DNA from: Paenibacillus sp. 37
GTDB taxonomy: Bacteria; Bacillota; Bacilli; Paenibacillales; Paenibacillaceae
Direction of reading: 5' to 3'
Assembly: GCF_008386395.1 (NCBI RefSeq)
Contig: NZ_CP043761.1
Coordinates: 4,898,001-4,962,000, forward strand
Length of the DNA stretch: 64,000 nt
The position numbers were made by a program, and so were the translations under genes. Shown one piece after another: positions 37,464 to 46,498 of this stretch. Under the pieces are notes generated by a model. That model did no database searches. It saw only the letters and a list, made by a program, of their open reading frames with translations, and was not told the origin of the DNA. Numbering within the stretch: position 1 is the stretch's first letter; the number at the start of each line of letters is the position of its first letter.

Positions 37464-38123
37464 CTATGCGTTCTTCCGCACAAATTTATGTGCGCCTCCA
37501 ATCGCAACCACAAGACAAGCCATGGCTACGGGTAACAGCGTATGCACCTCTGATGCCATACCTCCCAGCCATTCTCCTAACTCGGGGTCTTTCATCACCA
37601 TCTCACCTGCTGTGAAAGCCAGAATGCCTGATCCAACGAATACAAGAATCGGAAATCGCTTCAACAAACCAACAATTAACCCGCTCCCCCATACAACAAT
37701 GGGGATACTGATTGCAATCCCGATGACGATCAAAGCCAAATCTCCATCTGCCAAAGCCGCTATGGCCAAAACATTATCCAGACTCATTACAAAATCCGCG
37801 ATCAGAATGGTTTGAATAGCTTTCCAAGTCGTAGAAGCTTCTCGAATATGTACCTCATCATCATTTTGAAGCAGCAGCTTTACTGCAATCCAGAGTAGCA
37901 ACAGACCACCTGCCGCTTGGATAAAGGGAATTCCCAGCAATAATACCGCTACAAAGGTTAACACACAACGCAGCAGTACGGCACCAAAAGCTCCCCACCA
38001 TACCGCTTTTTTGCGTTGTATTGGTGGCAGATCCTTGCTGGCAAGCGCAATAACAACCGCATTATCTCCACTTAATACCAGATTGATCATTAAAATTTCA
38101 GTTAACAGCCATAGTGTATCCAT
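37464..38123 (-). CDS. TerC-family membrane protein
   Basis: TerC proteins are membrane proteins, several of which are manganese exporters in Bacillus. The 219-residue protein has about seven membrane segments. It carries the family motifs NLVLSGDNAVVIALA near residue 15 and IADFVMSLDNVLAIAA near residue 110, which hold the conserved acidic metal-site residues. The ATG at 38123 is used (MDTLWLLTEI). It is divergent from a second TerC gene 87 nt away. Metal specificity is inferred. Confidence 0.85.
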   Translation of the reverse strand: MDTLWLLTEILMINLVLSGDNAVVIALASKDLPPIQRKKAVWWGAFGAVLLRCVLTFVAVLLLGIPFIQAAGGLLLLWIAVKLLLQNDDEVHIREASTTWKAIQTILIADFVMSLDNVLAIAALADGDLALIVIGIAISIPIVVWGSGLIVGLLKRFPILVFVGSGILAFTAGEMVMKDPELGEWLGGMASEVHTLLPVAMACLVVAIGGAHKFVRKNA

Positions 38124-38210
38124 GTCCTCATCCCCCCACATTAACTTGTATGTCAGAGTTGTCCATGCTATTCTTAATGATTGAACCGTATATAAGGAGT
38201 GACATATATC

Positions 38211-38920
38211 ATGGAGCTATTTAGTCCCACATTCTGGCTGGCTTTGCTGAACGTTGTCTTTATTGATCTAATTCTGGCTGGGGATAATGCCATCGTCATT
38301 GGTCTCGCAGCTCGAAATTTGCACCCTTCCGTGCAGAAAAAGGCGATTCTATATGGAACTGGCGGCGCACTTTTAATTCGAATTTTAGCAACAGTTGTTG
38401 TTTTATGGTTGCTTAAAGTTCCGTGGCTCTTGCTTGTGGGAGGCATACTTCTGATCTGGATTGCCTATAAATTATTGGCGGATCAGGGAGATGAACACAA
38501 TGATGTCCAAGCAGGAACTTCCTTGTGGACCGCTATTCGTACCATTGTGATCGCGGATGCAGCCATGGGACTCGATAACGTGATTGCAGTTGCTGGAGCA
38601 GCGCAACAGCATCTCGTGCTTGTCATCCTTGGACTCCTGATTAGTGTACCTATTATCGTCTGGGCAGTACCCTGTTTATCAAGCTAATTAATCACTTTCC
38701 TTGGATTATCTATGTCGGAGCCATCGTTCTCGGGTATACGGCTTCCAATATGATCACTGAGGAACAGCGACTCTTGCCTTACTTCACTGAACATCCGGCA
38801 TTGCGCATTCTATTTATCGTTGTGGTTATTGCAGGTGTAGTCTTTGCAGGTTATCGCAAACGCTCCAGCAGTTCCAGCCACAAGGGATCTGGCGGGGAAC
38901 AGCAGCGCTCCTATTCGTAG
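38211..38920 (+). pseudogene. TerC-family membrane protein, single-base frameshift
   Basis: From the ATG at 38211 the frame encodes a TerC protein with the motifs DLILAGDNAIVIGLA and IADAAMGLDNVIAVAG. It then stops at 38687 after IIVWAVPCLSS. In the +1 frame from 38666 the protein continues STLFIKLINHFPWIIYVG and so on to a TAG at 38918-38920. The expected junction IIVWGSTLF needs one more G in the GGG run at 38662-38664. The whole gene would be about 237 residues with a Ser-rich basic tail. The change is either a real mutation or a homopolymer sequencing error. RBS AAGGAG precedes the start. Confidence 0.88.
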
Positions 38921-38955
38921 GCTAATTTAAACTAAAAATTTCATCTGAATACAGC

Positions 38956-38995
38956 AAAGGACTGAACGATATTTCATCGAACAGTCCTTTTTTTT
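38956..38995. terminator. Terminator between the TerC pseudogene and thiI
   Basis: AAAGGACTG and CAGTCCTTT form the base of a long hairpin, with CGAT/ATCG inside, followed by a run of T on the plus strand. The A-rich left side could also serve thiI on the minus strand. Confidence 0.82.
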
Positions 38996-39044
38996 GCAGT
39001 TAACATAGCCCTTATTATGTCAGCCATGCTAATTTTTATTTAGT

Positions 39045-40292
39045 TTAGAACCAATCATCCTTCATGCCATTGTCTTCTGTCTGATTCGTTACCACAGAAG
39101 TTTCACCGGCATGCAGTGTGATCGTTTCAGTTTGTTCCACCGCCTGATCCACCCATTCTGACAGATGGCTCATTGTTGATTCTATTTTATCCACAATTCG
39201 AAGATTCGGATTGGTTGAAGGTGACTTTGGCACAAAGAGAGTACAGCAATCCTCATATGGCAAAATAGATATGTCATACGTTCCGATCTGTTTGGACAGG
39301 GTAATGATCTCCTGTTTATCCATCATAACCAGTGGTCGCAACAATGGCAGATCTGTCGCACGACCAATGACATTCATACTCGGAAGAGTCTGACTCGCTA
39401 CTTGGCCCAAGCTATCCCCGGTGATTAGTGCGAGTGCCCGCTCACGCTCGGCAAGTTTGGATGCAATTCGCAGCATTGAACGTCGCATCAGCGTAATAAT
39501 CAGATTATCCTGACCTAGCTGGGTAAATGCCGTTTGGATCTCCGTAAATGGAACCAGATGCAGCTTGATTGTTCCCGCATGATCAGCAAGGGCACGTGCC
39601 AAATCAATGACTTTCTCTTTGGCGCGCTCGCTTGTGAACGGGTAACTGTAAAAATGTACACATTCCACTTCAAGTCCACGGCGCATGGAAGACCAGGCTG
39701 CCACCGGGCTGTCTATTCCACCTGATAACAGTACCATTGCTTTGCCATTCGTACCCAGTGGAAAGCCACCTACTGCCGGAATGGTTTCGTTGAAAATATA
39801 GGTACCCTGATCCCGAATCTCCACTCGCAGTTCAATATCAGGTTGACGAACATCAACACTTAATTGCTGAAACTTCCGAAGGATCGGGGAACCGACCAAA
39901 TGGTTCATTTCATGGGAAGAGTTCGGGAATTCCTTCCATACCCGCCTTACATTTACCTTAAATGTGGTGCCTTCTTTGAAGTCGTCTTCCCTTTCGTCCA
40001 TAAACGCAACTGCAGTTTTCACAATCTCATCTAGCTCGGATGGAGTAACTTTAACCGGACTAATCGACATCACACCAAATACCCGCTTCAGCACCTTAAT
40101 CAGTTCAGTATGTGATTCACCGCCAAGATCCACATAAACACGGCCATATTCTTTGCGAAGGCTCGCTCCTGGATAAGGTTTAAGCAAAGCTTTCACCTGT
40201 GTAATGATCGTTTTTTCAAATCGGGCACGATTTTTCCCTTTTAACATAAACTCTCCGAAACGGAGAAGCAGCATATCATAGTTCATATCCAT
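39045..40292 (-). CDS. thiI: tRNA 4-thiouridine synthase ThiI
   Basis: ThiI activates U8 of tRNA with ATP and inserts sulfur supplied by a cysteine desulfurase. The 415-residue protein has an N-terminal ferredoxin-like/THUMP region, the PP-loop SGGIDSPVAAW near residue 190, and the active-site region YEDCCTLFVPKSPSTNP. It lacks the C-terminal rhodanese domain of E. coli ThiI, as usual in Bacillales. It overlaps the desulfurase stop by one base, so the two are coupled. Confidence 0.94.
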   Translation of the reverse strand: MDMNYDMLLLRFGEFMLKGKNRARFEKTIITQVKALLKPYPGASLRKEYGRVYVDLGGESHTELIKVLKRVFGVMSISPVKVTPSELDEIVKTAVAFMDEREDDFKEGTTFKVNVRRVWKEFPNSSHEMNHLVGSPILRKFQQLSVDVRQPDIELRVEIRDQGTYIFNETIPAVGGFPLGTNGKAMVLLSGGIDSPVAAWSSMRRGLEVECVHFYSYPFTSERAKEKVIDLARALADHAGTIKLHLVPFTEIQTAFTQLGQDNLIITLMRRSMLRIASKLAERERALALITGDSLGQVASQTLPSMNVIGRATDLPLLRPLVMMDKQEIITLSKQIGTYDISILPYEDCCTLFVPKSPSTNPNLRIVDKIESTMSHLSEWVDQAVEQTETITLHAGETSVVTNQTEDNGMKDDWF

Positions 40293-41440
40293 TACATCCG
40301 CCTTTCGAGGGGCCGCAACTGCGCCACCATCTGATGTAAAGCCTGTTCAAGCAAGGCTACATCTTCTTCTGTATGTTCATCTCCAAGACTAATACGCAAT
40401 CCGCCACCAGCACAAGCTGCATCTCTGCCCATCGCAAGTAGAGCCCGACTCGGTTCAGCCGAACGCGAAGAACAGGCAGATTGGGTCGATATGGTTACGC
40501 CAAGTTGCTCCAAGGTGTGCAGCGCCACTTCTGCCTTCATCCCGGGATAGGAGAAGTGCACAATATGAGGTGCACCCTCTGTGCGACTGTTCAATTCAAA
40601 TTCAGGAATAACACGTATCGTTTCCATCAATCGATCACGGAGCACCGTTGTACGCCGGGCAAAATCAACCTGATCTTCTGCTGCCATTCGCATGGCCTTG
40701 GCCATGCCTACCAGCAAGGCCACGTTTTCTGTGCCTGCTCTTAGGCCTTGTTCCTGTGATCCTCCTGACAATAGTGGCGTAAGCTCCACTCCACTTCGCA
40801 CATACAGGAGACCTGCTCCCTTCGGTCCACGAATCTTGTGAGCAGACAAACTGTACAGATCTGCACCCCAAGCAGCAGGTGTCGCCTCCATTTTCCCAAA
40901 ACCCTGAACACCATCTACATGGAAAAGCACGCGTGGTGCTTTCTTTTTGAGCTGTTTGCCGATCTCTGCAATCGGATGGATGGCTCCTGTTTCATTGTTT
41001 ACATGCATCAGACTCACAAGCACCGTGTCGGGCCTGATCGCGTCTACAACCTTCTGAGCGTTCACTACTCCATCGGAATTCACAGGAACTAATGTCACTT
41101 CCCATCCCCACTGCTGCAATTGCATAAAACTTTCGTACACCGAGGCATGCTCGGTAGCCGTAGTGATGATGTGTCTGCCTCGTGACTGATAACGTAATGC
41201 CGCACCTTTTATCGCGAGATTATTACTCTCGGTCGCACCAGAAGTAAATACAATCTCTTCAGGCTTAACGCCGATTGCAGCAGCACAGCCGGATCGAGCA
41301 CGACGCAGCAACTGATCGGCACGCTCTCCATAGCCATGGATGGAGGATGGATTACCGAATTGTGTCTCCATAATTTCGGCCATCGTACGAATTACATCCG
41401 GATGGGGAGGTGTGGTTGCAGCATAATCAAAATATTTCAA
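40292..41440 (-). CDS. nifZ: Cysteine desulfurase (NifS/IscS family, NifZ type)
   Basis: This PLP enzyme releases sulfur from cysteine; in B. subtilis the partner next to thiI is NifZ, dedicated to thiouridine. The 382-residue protein has the N-terminal YFDYAATTPP, HVNNETG, the PLP-lysine site SAHKIRGPKG (Lys202) and the active-site Cys323 in STQSACSS. The tight link with thiI supports a role in 4-thiouridine rather than general Fe-S supply. The symbol nifZ is by context. Confidence 0.92.
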   Translation of the reverse strand: MKYFDYAATTPPHPDVIRTMAEIMETQFGNPSSIHGYGERADQLLRRARSGCAAAIGVKPEEIVFTSGATESNNLAIKGAALRYQSRGRHIITTATEHASVYESFMQLQQWGWEVTLVPVNSDGVVNAQKVVDAIRPDTVLVSLMHVNNETGAIHPIAEIGKQLKKKAPRVLFHVDGVQGFGKMEATPAAWGADLYSLSAHKIRGPKGAGLLYVRSGVELTPLLSGGSQEQGLRAGTENVALLVGMAKAMRMAAEDQVDFARRTTVLRDRLMETIRVIPEFELNSRTEGAPHIVHFSYPGMKAEVALHTLEQLGVTISTQSACSSRSAEPSRALLAMGRDAACAGGGLRISLGDEHTEEDVALLEQALHQMVAQLRPLERRM

Positions 41441-41613
41441 ATGAGGTTAGACCTCCCTTATCTCTTCGTTCATGAACCTACAGTGAGCATTGTAACACGA
41501 TACCCGTACAACACAAAAAGACCAACCGGGAACAGGCGTTTTAAGCGCTTCTGCTCCCACATTTGATCTCATCCTGCCTATCATGTGTTTTCGCAAATGT
41601 CTATCTTTGAGTT

Positions 41614-42366
41614 TTAGATCACATATTTCGACTGTGCCTTCTCCACCTTGGAGATATAATTCTGAGTTTCGGAAGGCAAACGGTTAAGTACACTCATCAG
41701 TTCGCTATCACTCGACACGCCTAGACGTGAAACACGGCCCGGTCCTGCATTATACGCGGCAAGTGCCATCTTCACTTCTCCACCGAAACGCTGGAGCTGA
41801 AGGGAAAGATACTTCGTACCCGCATCAATGTTCTGGGCAGGGTCAAATGAATTACTCACACCCAGCCCTGCAGCCGTGCCATCCATTAATTGCATAAGCC
41901 CCTTTGCACCGGCGGAGGACACGACATTTGGGTTGAAATTGGACTCTGTGTCAATGACGGCCTTGATCAATGATTCAGGAACACCGTACTTCGCACTTGC
42001 CTCGGCAATTAAAGATTCATAATCCGTAGGTACAGATGCACCGGAATTCACGATTCCTGTATTGGATGAAGATAATAAAGACTCAACGATGTTATTGGAG
42101 ACAGAGGACGATCCTGCCGTATTTATATCTGGATTGTACGTGCTTCCGAGTTGCAGCCACAACAGACCATCACTGGATCTTTTGGAGACCGTCGCGGTGG
42201 AATCTGTATTGCTCGTCGTATTGGCACCCGTACCTAACAGCCCGTCCATCACATTGGCGAAATCCACTGTTGAACCAGCATTCGATTGTGATCCACTGGT
42301 TTGGTTATTCAAATTGGACAATTGCAGTTCCAACAACTGCCGCGATCCGTTTGGATCAATCTGCAT
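41614..42366 (-). CDS. Lytic transglycosylase, SLT domain
   Basis: The 250-residue protein ends in a soluble lytic transglycosylase domain (about residues 112-250). It has the catalytic Glu in VIDTESNFNP, then SSAGAKGLMQLM, NIDAGTKYL and MALAAYNAGPGRV. The first 110 residues are Ser/Asn/Thr-rich low complexity. No cleavable signal peptide is obvious, so export may use another route or the protein may be a spore/flagellar type. It cleaves the glycan strand between MurNAc and GlcNAc. Confidence 0.88.
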   Translation of the reverse strand: MQIDPNGSRQLLELQLSNLNNQTSGSQSNAGSTVDFANVMDGLLGTGANTTSNTDSTATVSKRSSDGLLWLQLGSTYNPDINTAGSSSVSNNIVESLLSSSNTGIVNSGASVPTDYESLIAEASAKYGVPESLIKAVIDTESNFNPNVVSSAGAKGLMQLMDGTAAGLGVSNSFDPAQNIDAGTKYLSLQLQRFGGEVKMALAAYNAGPGRVSRLGVSSDSELMSVLNRLPSETQNYISKVEKAQSKYVI

Positions 42367-42486
42367 GAGTTATACCCACTCCCGTATAATTAAGCGTATT
42401 ATGACCTTATTCTACATCGTTTTACAGCAAGGTTCCATTGTTTTCATAAAAATAGTTGAACCTCTCCACATAACCTGCGCATATAC

Positions 42487-42532
42487 GAAAAAATCCTTCT
42501 GTAATTCACCGCAAATGGGTGAGAACAGAAGG
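42487..42532 (-). terminator. Terminator after the 42557 gene
   Basis: CCTTCTGT-AATTCACC pairs with GGGTGAGA-ACAGAAGG in a long hairpin, followed on the minus strand by ATTTTTTC. Confidence 0.82.
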
Positions 42533-42556
42533 CTTTTGAATGAATCATTTTACACG

Positions 42557-42970
42557 TTAGCGAGCGAATGGAATCATGAAAAAATAACTCAGCGTAGCTA
42601 CAACACCCAGTCCAATGGACCAGGCTCCTGCTGTCTTACGACCATTCACATAGGCATAGTAACCCAGTACGGCTGCGGCCGGTCCAAGTACGATTGACCA
42701 CATGAACAAAGACGCGATCCCGAAGGCAAGTCCCATGTAACCCGCAACCTTACCTGTTGATTCCATGACACGGTCTGCCTCATGCTTCTCAGGTACAGGC
42801 TCTGCCCGTTCGGTACCTCCAGTTCTTACGACAGTCGGAGGAGCGACCTCTGCCCCGTATTCTTCGCGATGTACTTTTCTTGGATAATCGACACGCATAC
42901 GCTGTTTTTCACCGTCAACCTTGGTTTCAGGGCGATCTTGAAAATTAAACTTATTATCGTCATTTTTCAT
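42557..42970 (-). CDS. Small membrane protein of unknown function
   Basis: The 137-residue protein has a charged hydrophilic N-terminal half (about residues 1-72). Two membrane segments follow (about 77-100 and 112-133), separated by a short loop with YAYVNGRKTAG. The two-segment tail is reminiscent of DUF4190-type proteins. I do not recognise a specific family. It has its own terminator. Confidence 0.6.
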   Translation of the reverse strand: MKNDDNKFNFQDRPETKVDGEKQRMRVDYPRKVHREEYGAEVAPPTVVRTGGTERAEPVPEKHEADRVMESTGKVAGYMGLAFGIASLFMWSIVLGPAAAVLGYYAYVNGRKTAGAWSIGLGVVATLSYFFMIPFAR

Positions 42971-43005
42971 TGGGAAGCACCTCCGTTAAGAATAGGGATG
43001 ACTGC

Positions 43006-43224
43006 TCACTTGGGTTTAAACGTGTGACAGCATGTTGCAGAGGATGTGCGTGCGTGATCATGGTGATCGGAGTCAAATGTCTCACCGGCAAATTCCTCAT
43101 GCAGACGACGGGTGGCATGTTGGTCAATGTCAATCATGATGGCATCAGCGTGGCAGAAGTTGTTCTCTCCCCAAAAGTTGCAGTTGGAGACGCTGCATTT
43201 GACAATTGGCTTGTCTTGGCTCAT
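43006..43224 (-). CDS. DUF1540 domain protein
   Basis: The 72-residue protein begins MSQDKPIVKCSVSNCNFWGENNFCHADAIMID, which is the DUF1540 pattern with closely spaced Cys likely to bind metal. A C-terminal tail with DHHDH and CCH follows. The ATG at 43224 has GAGGTG seven bases upstream; the frame is open further up but without a ribosome site. Function unknown. Confidence 0.78.
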   Translation of the reverse strand: MSQDKPIVKCSVSNCNFWGENNFCHADAIMIDIDQHATRRLHEEFAGETFDSDHHDHARTSSATCCHTFKPK

Positions 43225-43330
43225 TTTTATCACCTCGACTACTATTGTCTCCTCGCCACAAACCTGATATTCCCCGTCAAAATGCCAGATGATGACATGA
43301 TTACACCTCGTCTGATTCTCACTAAAAACA

Positions 43331-43355
43331 CAAAAAAACCGCCACAAGGGCGGTT
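43331..43355 (-). terminator. Terminator of the YpuI-like gene
   Basis: The stem AACCGCC/GGCGGTT with a 5-nt loop is followed on the minus strand by seven T, 34 nt after the stop. Confidence 0.85.
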
Positions 43356-43388
43356 TCGTCCAATTTCATATTCAGGTTTAAACGTTAA

Positions 43389-43895
43389 TTAGGCGTGATT
43401 CCGTTGATTTTGCATACGGCGCTGAGTCAGGTAATCACTTTCATAATATGCCAGATCATCGCGCAATTCTTCGTACGTTTTGGAAACCTCCAGAATAACA
43501 TCCCGTACTGCACGGATTGGCTTATCACGGAAACGAATGGCATCTTGTCCTGTGTAAGCGTATCTTCCGTCTTCGGAATAACATTCATTTTTGGGATAGA
43601 AAAAGCTGTTTACGCATTGGTGATACGTATTATAAAGAGCCTTTTCGGCAAAATCGACATCAAAGTTGGCACGACGCAGCACAACGCCAAGTTTTTCGTA
43701 AGAAACTTCAGAAAAAACGAGTAAATGACGGAGATCTGAAAGAAATCCTTTGTAGAAGACTGTTGATTCTTCCGTCTGATTCTGATCCAGTTCAGGCAAA
43801 GCATTCTCATTCAAAAATTTTTCAATCCGATCGATAGCCGGTTTTAACTTTTCCCTAGTTGACTCACATGTTTTCTGTACATTGGCTGCTGACAT
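43389..43895 (-). CDS. DUF3907 family protein (YpuI-like)
   Basis: The 168-residue soluble, helix-rich protein has no signal peptide. Its sequence (FYKGFLSDLRHLLVFSEVSYEKL, then YHQCVNSFFYPKNECYSEDGR) resembles B. subtilis YpuI (DUF3907), whose role is unknown. It is monocistronic with its own terminator. Confidence 0.68.
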   Translation of the reverse strand: MSAANVQKTCESTREKLKPAIDRIEKFLNENALPELDQNQTEESTVFYKGFLSDLRHLLVFSEVSYEKLGVVLRRANFDVDFAEKALYNTYHQCVNSFFYPKNECYSEDGRYAYTGQDAIRFRDKPIRAVRDVILEVSKTYEELRDDLAYYESDYLTQRRMQNQRNHA

Positions 43896-44178
43896 AAAGG
43901 TAGCTCCCCCTTAAATAAGTCCTTACATATAGGTCGGCCAACGGTGGTTTTCCCCTGACCTTTCAATTCTCAGCTATAATCCTACCATAAAAAGTTGACG
44001 AGCGGTATACCTTAATCATGCTTTCCGTTTCTGCCATTGAACATGCCTATTATACGCAGTCAGACTCGAACTCGTTTGCATAAAACGTTCCGCTTTTTCT
44101 AACGATAGATATAACCAGTGACAACGATGAAGCACGGTTAACGATTGTTCAAAATGAACGAAGGAGGTTCCATCCATC

Positions 44179-46053
44179 ATGTCCAGACCGAAATGGATTA
44201 ACTGGGCCCTTGCAGCTGGTGCGGGAGCACTCGCCCTGACGCTTTTGCTCCCAACATCCAATCGTCAAGAACCTAAGCCTAGTGCGCTGTCCGACTCTGC
44301 TCATGAAGAGCATACAAGTAAGCAACGTCTGAAAGTACAGGATGTCAAAGCAACAGATCTCTTGACCCGCATGGACGCCAAGCAACATCTAAGTATCATG
44401 CTGGAGAAAACCGCCACAATGAATGCTGCGCAGGTTAGCCGATATGTGAATGATCTCCAAAGTTCACATGAACATATCAGATCCATTCATCTCATGAATA
44501 CCAATGGCTCTTTTGACAAGCCCTTTGATCAAGCCACCTCACAAGGAAGCAAGTTGGAACAACAGAAGCTTCAACATTCGCTCAACCTTGCCAAAAAAGC
44601 GGTAAAAAAACGTCAAAGTTTTGAGTCCTCTTCTTTTCCTTTGGGAAAAGAAAAATATTTTGTGATGGGACAACCCTCTAAAGATGGCAAAAGAGCTGTA
44701 ATTGCCTTGTTCAGCCAGAACGTATTAAATGCTGTTGAACAACATCAGCGCAAAAATCTGCGCATGATCCCTTATCCGCGTGAGGGTAAATTCAAAATTG
44801 AGTCTGTTCACCCTGATACGCTTAACGAAATTACAGTGAAGACCGGACATGATAATGCAAATGCCAGTCATTTTTACGAAAATGAAATCGTCATCCGTTT
44901 TCGCCAAGATCCCGGTGAACGGGATATGCGTATCATTAAATCCGATCTGAGAGCGCAATCTGCGCGCAAGCTGGGATACACGTATGTTTTTCGGTCAGAA
45001 CACATGAGTTACAAACAATTGCATAGTTATTTCGAAAGCAAGTGGAATCCACTTTATATGGAGCCCCACTATATGTATTTAACCAATGATACTGTAACTG
45101 AACAAACCGATGTAACGATACCCAATGACATTTTGTTCTCCGATTATCAGTGGAACCTGCCTGCGATTGAGACAAACAGAGGTTGGAATATTACCAAGGG
45201 AAACAAAGATGTCATCGTAGCAGTAGTTGATACGGGGGTTGATATGAATCATCCTGACCTGAAGGGCAAGCTCCTTGAGGGTTATAATGTGGTCGAGCCG
45301 GGAAGCAAACCGATGGATGATGTGGGACATGGCACACATGTCGCAGGCATTATCGGCGCTATTGTCAACAATAACGAAGGCGTGGCAGGCATGAGCTGGT
45401 ATAACAAGGTACTACCGGTTAAAGTACTCGACAACTCAGGTTCTGGTACCACGTATGCCGTTGCTGAAGGCATCATCTGGGCAGCCGATCATGGAGCCAA
45501 AGTTATCAACATGAGTCTGGGCAATTATGCTGATGCGCAATTTCTTCATGATGCCATTAAATACGCTTTTGACCGGGATATCGTTCTGATTGCAGCCACG
45601 GGGAACGATAATACAGAGCGTCCAGGATACCCTGCTGCTTATCCGGAAGTATTTGCCGTATCTGCTACGGACCCGGATATGAGCAAAGCTTCCTATTCCA
45701 ACTACGGGGACTATGTGGATGTGATGGCTCCGGGGTCCAGTATCGCCAGTACCTACCCAAACAATCAGTATGCGGCCTTGTCTGGAACGTCCATGGCCAG
45801 CCCTCATGTAGCCGCACTTGCAGGTTTGATTCGTTCGTTGAACCCCGACTTGACTAACACGGAAGTGATGGATTTGATGCGCCAAAGTGTTATTGACCTC
45901 GGTGATCCGGGTCACGACAAGTATTTCGGCTATGGCCAAATCGATGTCTATAAGGCACTGCAAGCCGCATCAGGCAACAGCGCTCCTTTGCAATTCTGGC
46001 CGCAACATGTCAGACAACAAATGGATAATACGATGAAAAAGTATACGCAGTAA
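44179..46053 (+). CDS. Subtilisin-like serine protease (S8 family), exported
   Basis: The 624-residue protein has an N-terminal hydrophobic signal (about residues 9-25) and a long pro-region. The S8 catalytic domain starts near residue 325. The triad is Asp351 (VVDTGVD), His384 (GHGTHVAG) and Ser538 (GTSMASPH), with oxyanion Asn476. An inhibitor-like prodomain segment is seen near residues 235-295 (EIVIRFRQDPGERDM). The C-terminus is short. It is a likely extracellular or wall-associated protease. RBS AAGGAGG is 11 nt before the ATG. Confidence 0.93.
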   Translation: MSRPKWINWALAAGAGALALTLLLPTSNRQEPKPSALSDSAHEEHTSKQRLKVQDVKATDLLTRMDAKQHLSIMLEKTATMNAAQVSRYVNDLQSSHEHIRSIHLMNTNGSFDKPFDQATSQGSKLEQQKLQHSLNLAKKAVKKRQSFESSSFPLGKEKYFVMGQPSKDGKRAVIALFSQNVLNAVEQHQRKNLRMIPYPREGKFKIESVHPDTLNEITVKTGHDNANASHFYENEIVIRFRQDPGERDMRIIKSDLRAQSARKLGYTYVFRSEHMSYKQLHSYFESKWNPLYMEPHYMYLTNDTVTEQTDVTIPNDILFSDYQWNLPAIETNRGWNITKGNKDVIVAVVDTGVDMNHPDLKGKLLEGYNVVEPGSKPMDDVGHGTHVAGIIGAIVNNNEGVAGMSWYNKVLPVKVLDNSGSGTTYAVAEGIIWAADHGAKVINMSLGNYADAQFLHDAIKYAFDRDIVLIAATGNDNTERPGYPAAYPEVFAVSATDPDMSKASYSNYGDYVDVMAPGSSIASTYPNNQYAALSGTSMASPHVAALAGLIRSLNPDLTNTEVMDLMRQSVIDLGDPGHDKYFGYGQIDVYKALQAASGNSAPLQFWPQHVRQQMDNTMKKYTQ

Positions 46054-46082
46054 GCGTAATGAAGATAATCTGTAAAAAATAC

Positions 46083-46119
46083 AAAAGCAGCTGCGCCCCG
46101 GGGCGTACGCTGCTCTTTT
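46083..46119 (+). terminator. Terminator of the protease gene
   Basis: The arms AAAAGCAGC and GCTGCTcTTTT enclose an inner palindrome GCCCCGGGGC, followed by a short T-run, 30 nt after the stop. Confidence 0.72.
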
Positions 46120-46154
46120 GGTTTATATCCAATTCCCCGGGGCACCCGCTGCAA

Positions 46155-46412
46155 TTAGCGCTTGCGAGAAGATGTGCGGGCTTTACTTGATTTTTTCACG
46201 GATTTTTTCTTCGGATTATGGCTGGATACATAACAAGGGTCTTCTTCTTTGACAACAACAGGATACATGTGGTGATGAATCGGAACACAGTGATGTTTTT
46301 TGATCACTTCAATCGGGTGGATGACAGGCACGATTTGTGGGATGTAATAATCCTCAACAACCTGGATCGGGTCACATACAATCGGGCAAAGCGGTGGACA
46401 GTAATGGTTCAT
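46155..46412 (-). CDS. CotD-like spore coat protein
   Basis: The 85-residue protein has a Cys/Pro/His-rich N-terminal part (MNHYCPPLCPIVCDP) and a His-rich middle (VPVIHPIEVIKKHHCVPIHHHMYPV), like CotD-family coat proteins. The last 18 residues are almost all Lys, Arg and Ser, which is unusual for CotD. The ATG at 46412 has AAAGGGAG 11 nt upstream; the open frame continues above it without a ribosome site. Coat function is inferred from composition and order. Confidence 0.7.
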   Translation of the reverse strand: MNHYCPPLCPIVCDPIQVVEDYYIPQIVPVIHPIEVIKKHHCVPIHHHMYPVVVKEEDPCYVSSHNPKKKSVKKSSKARTSSRKR

Positions 46413-46498
46413 TTCAAAACCAACTCCCTTTCTGGTGATACTATAACCTATTGCAACAGATCGAAAGTGGATTGGATGTATGTCCATAGTCCGAAAAA

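Noticed and set aside
38124..38210. yybP-ykoY manganese riboswitch before the TerC genes
   Set aside because: The 87-bp gap is too short and lacks the conserved motif.
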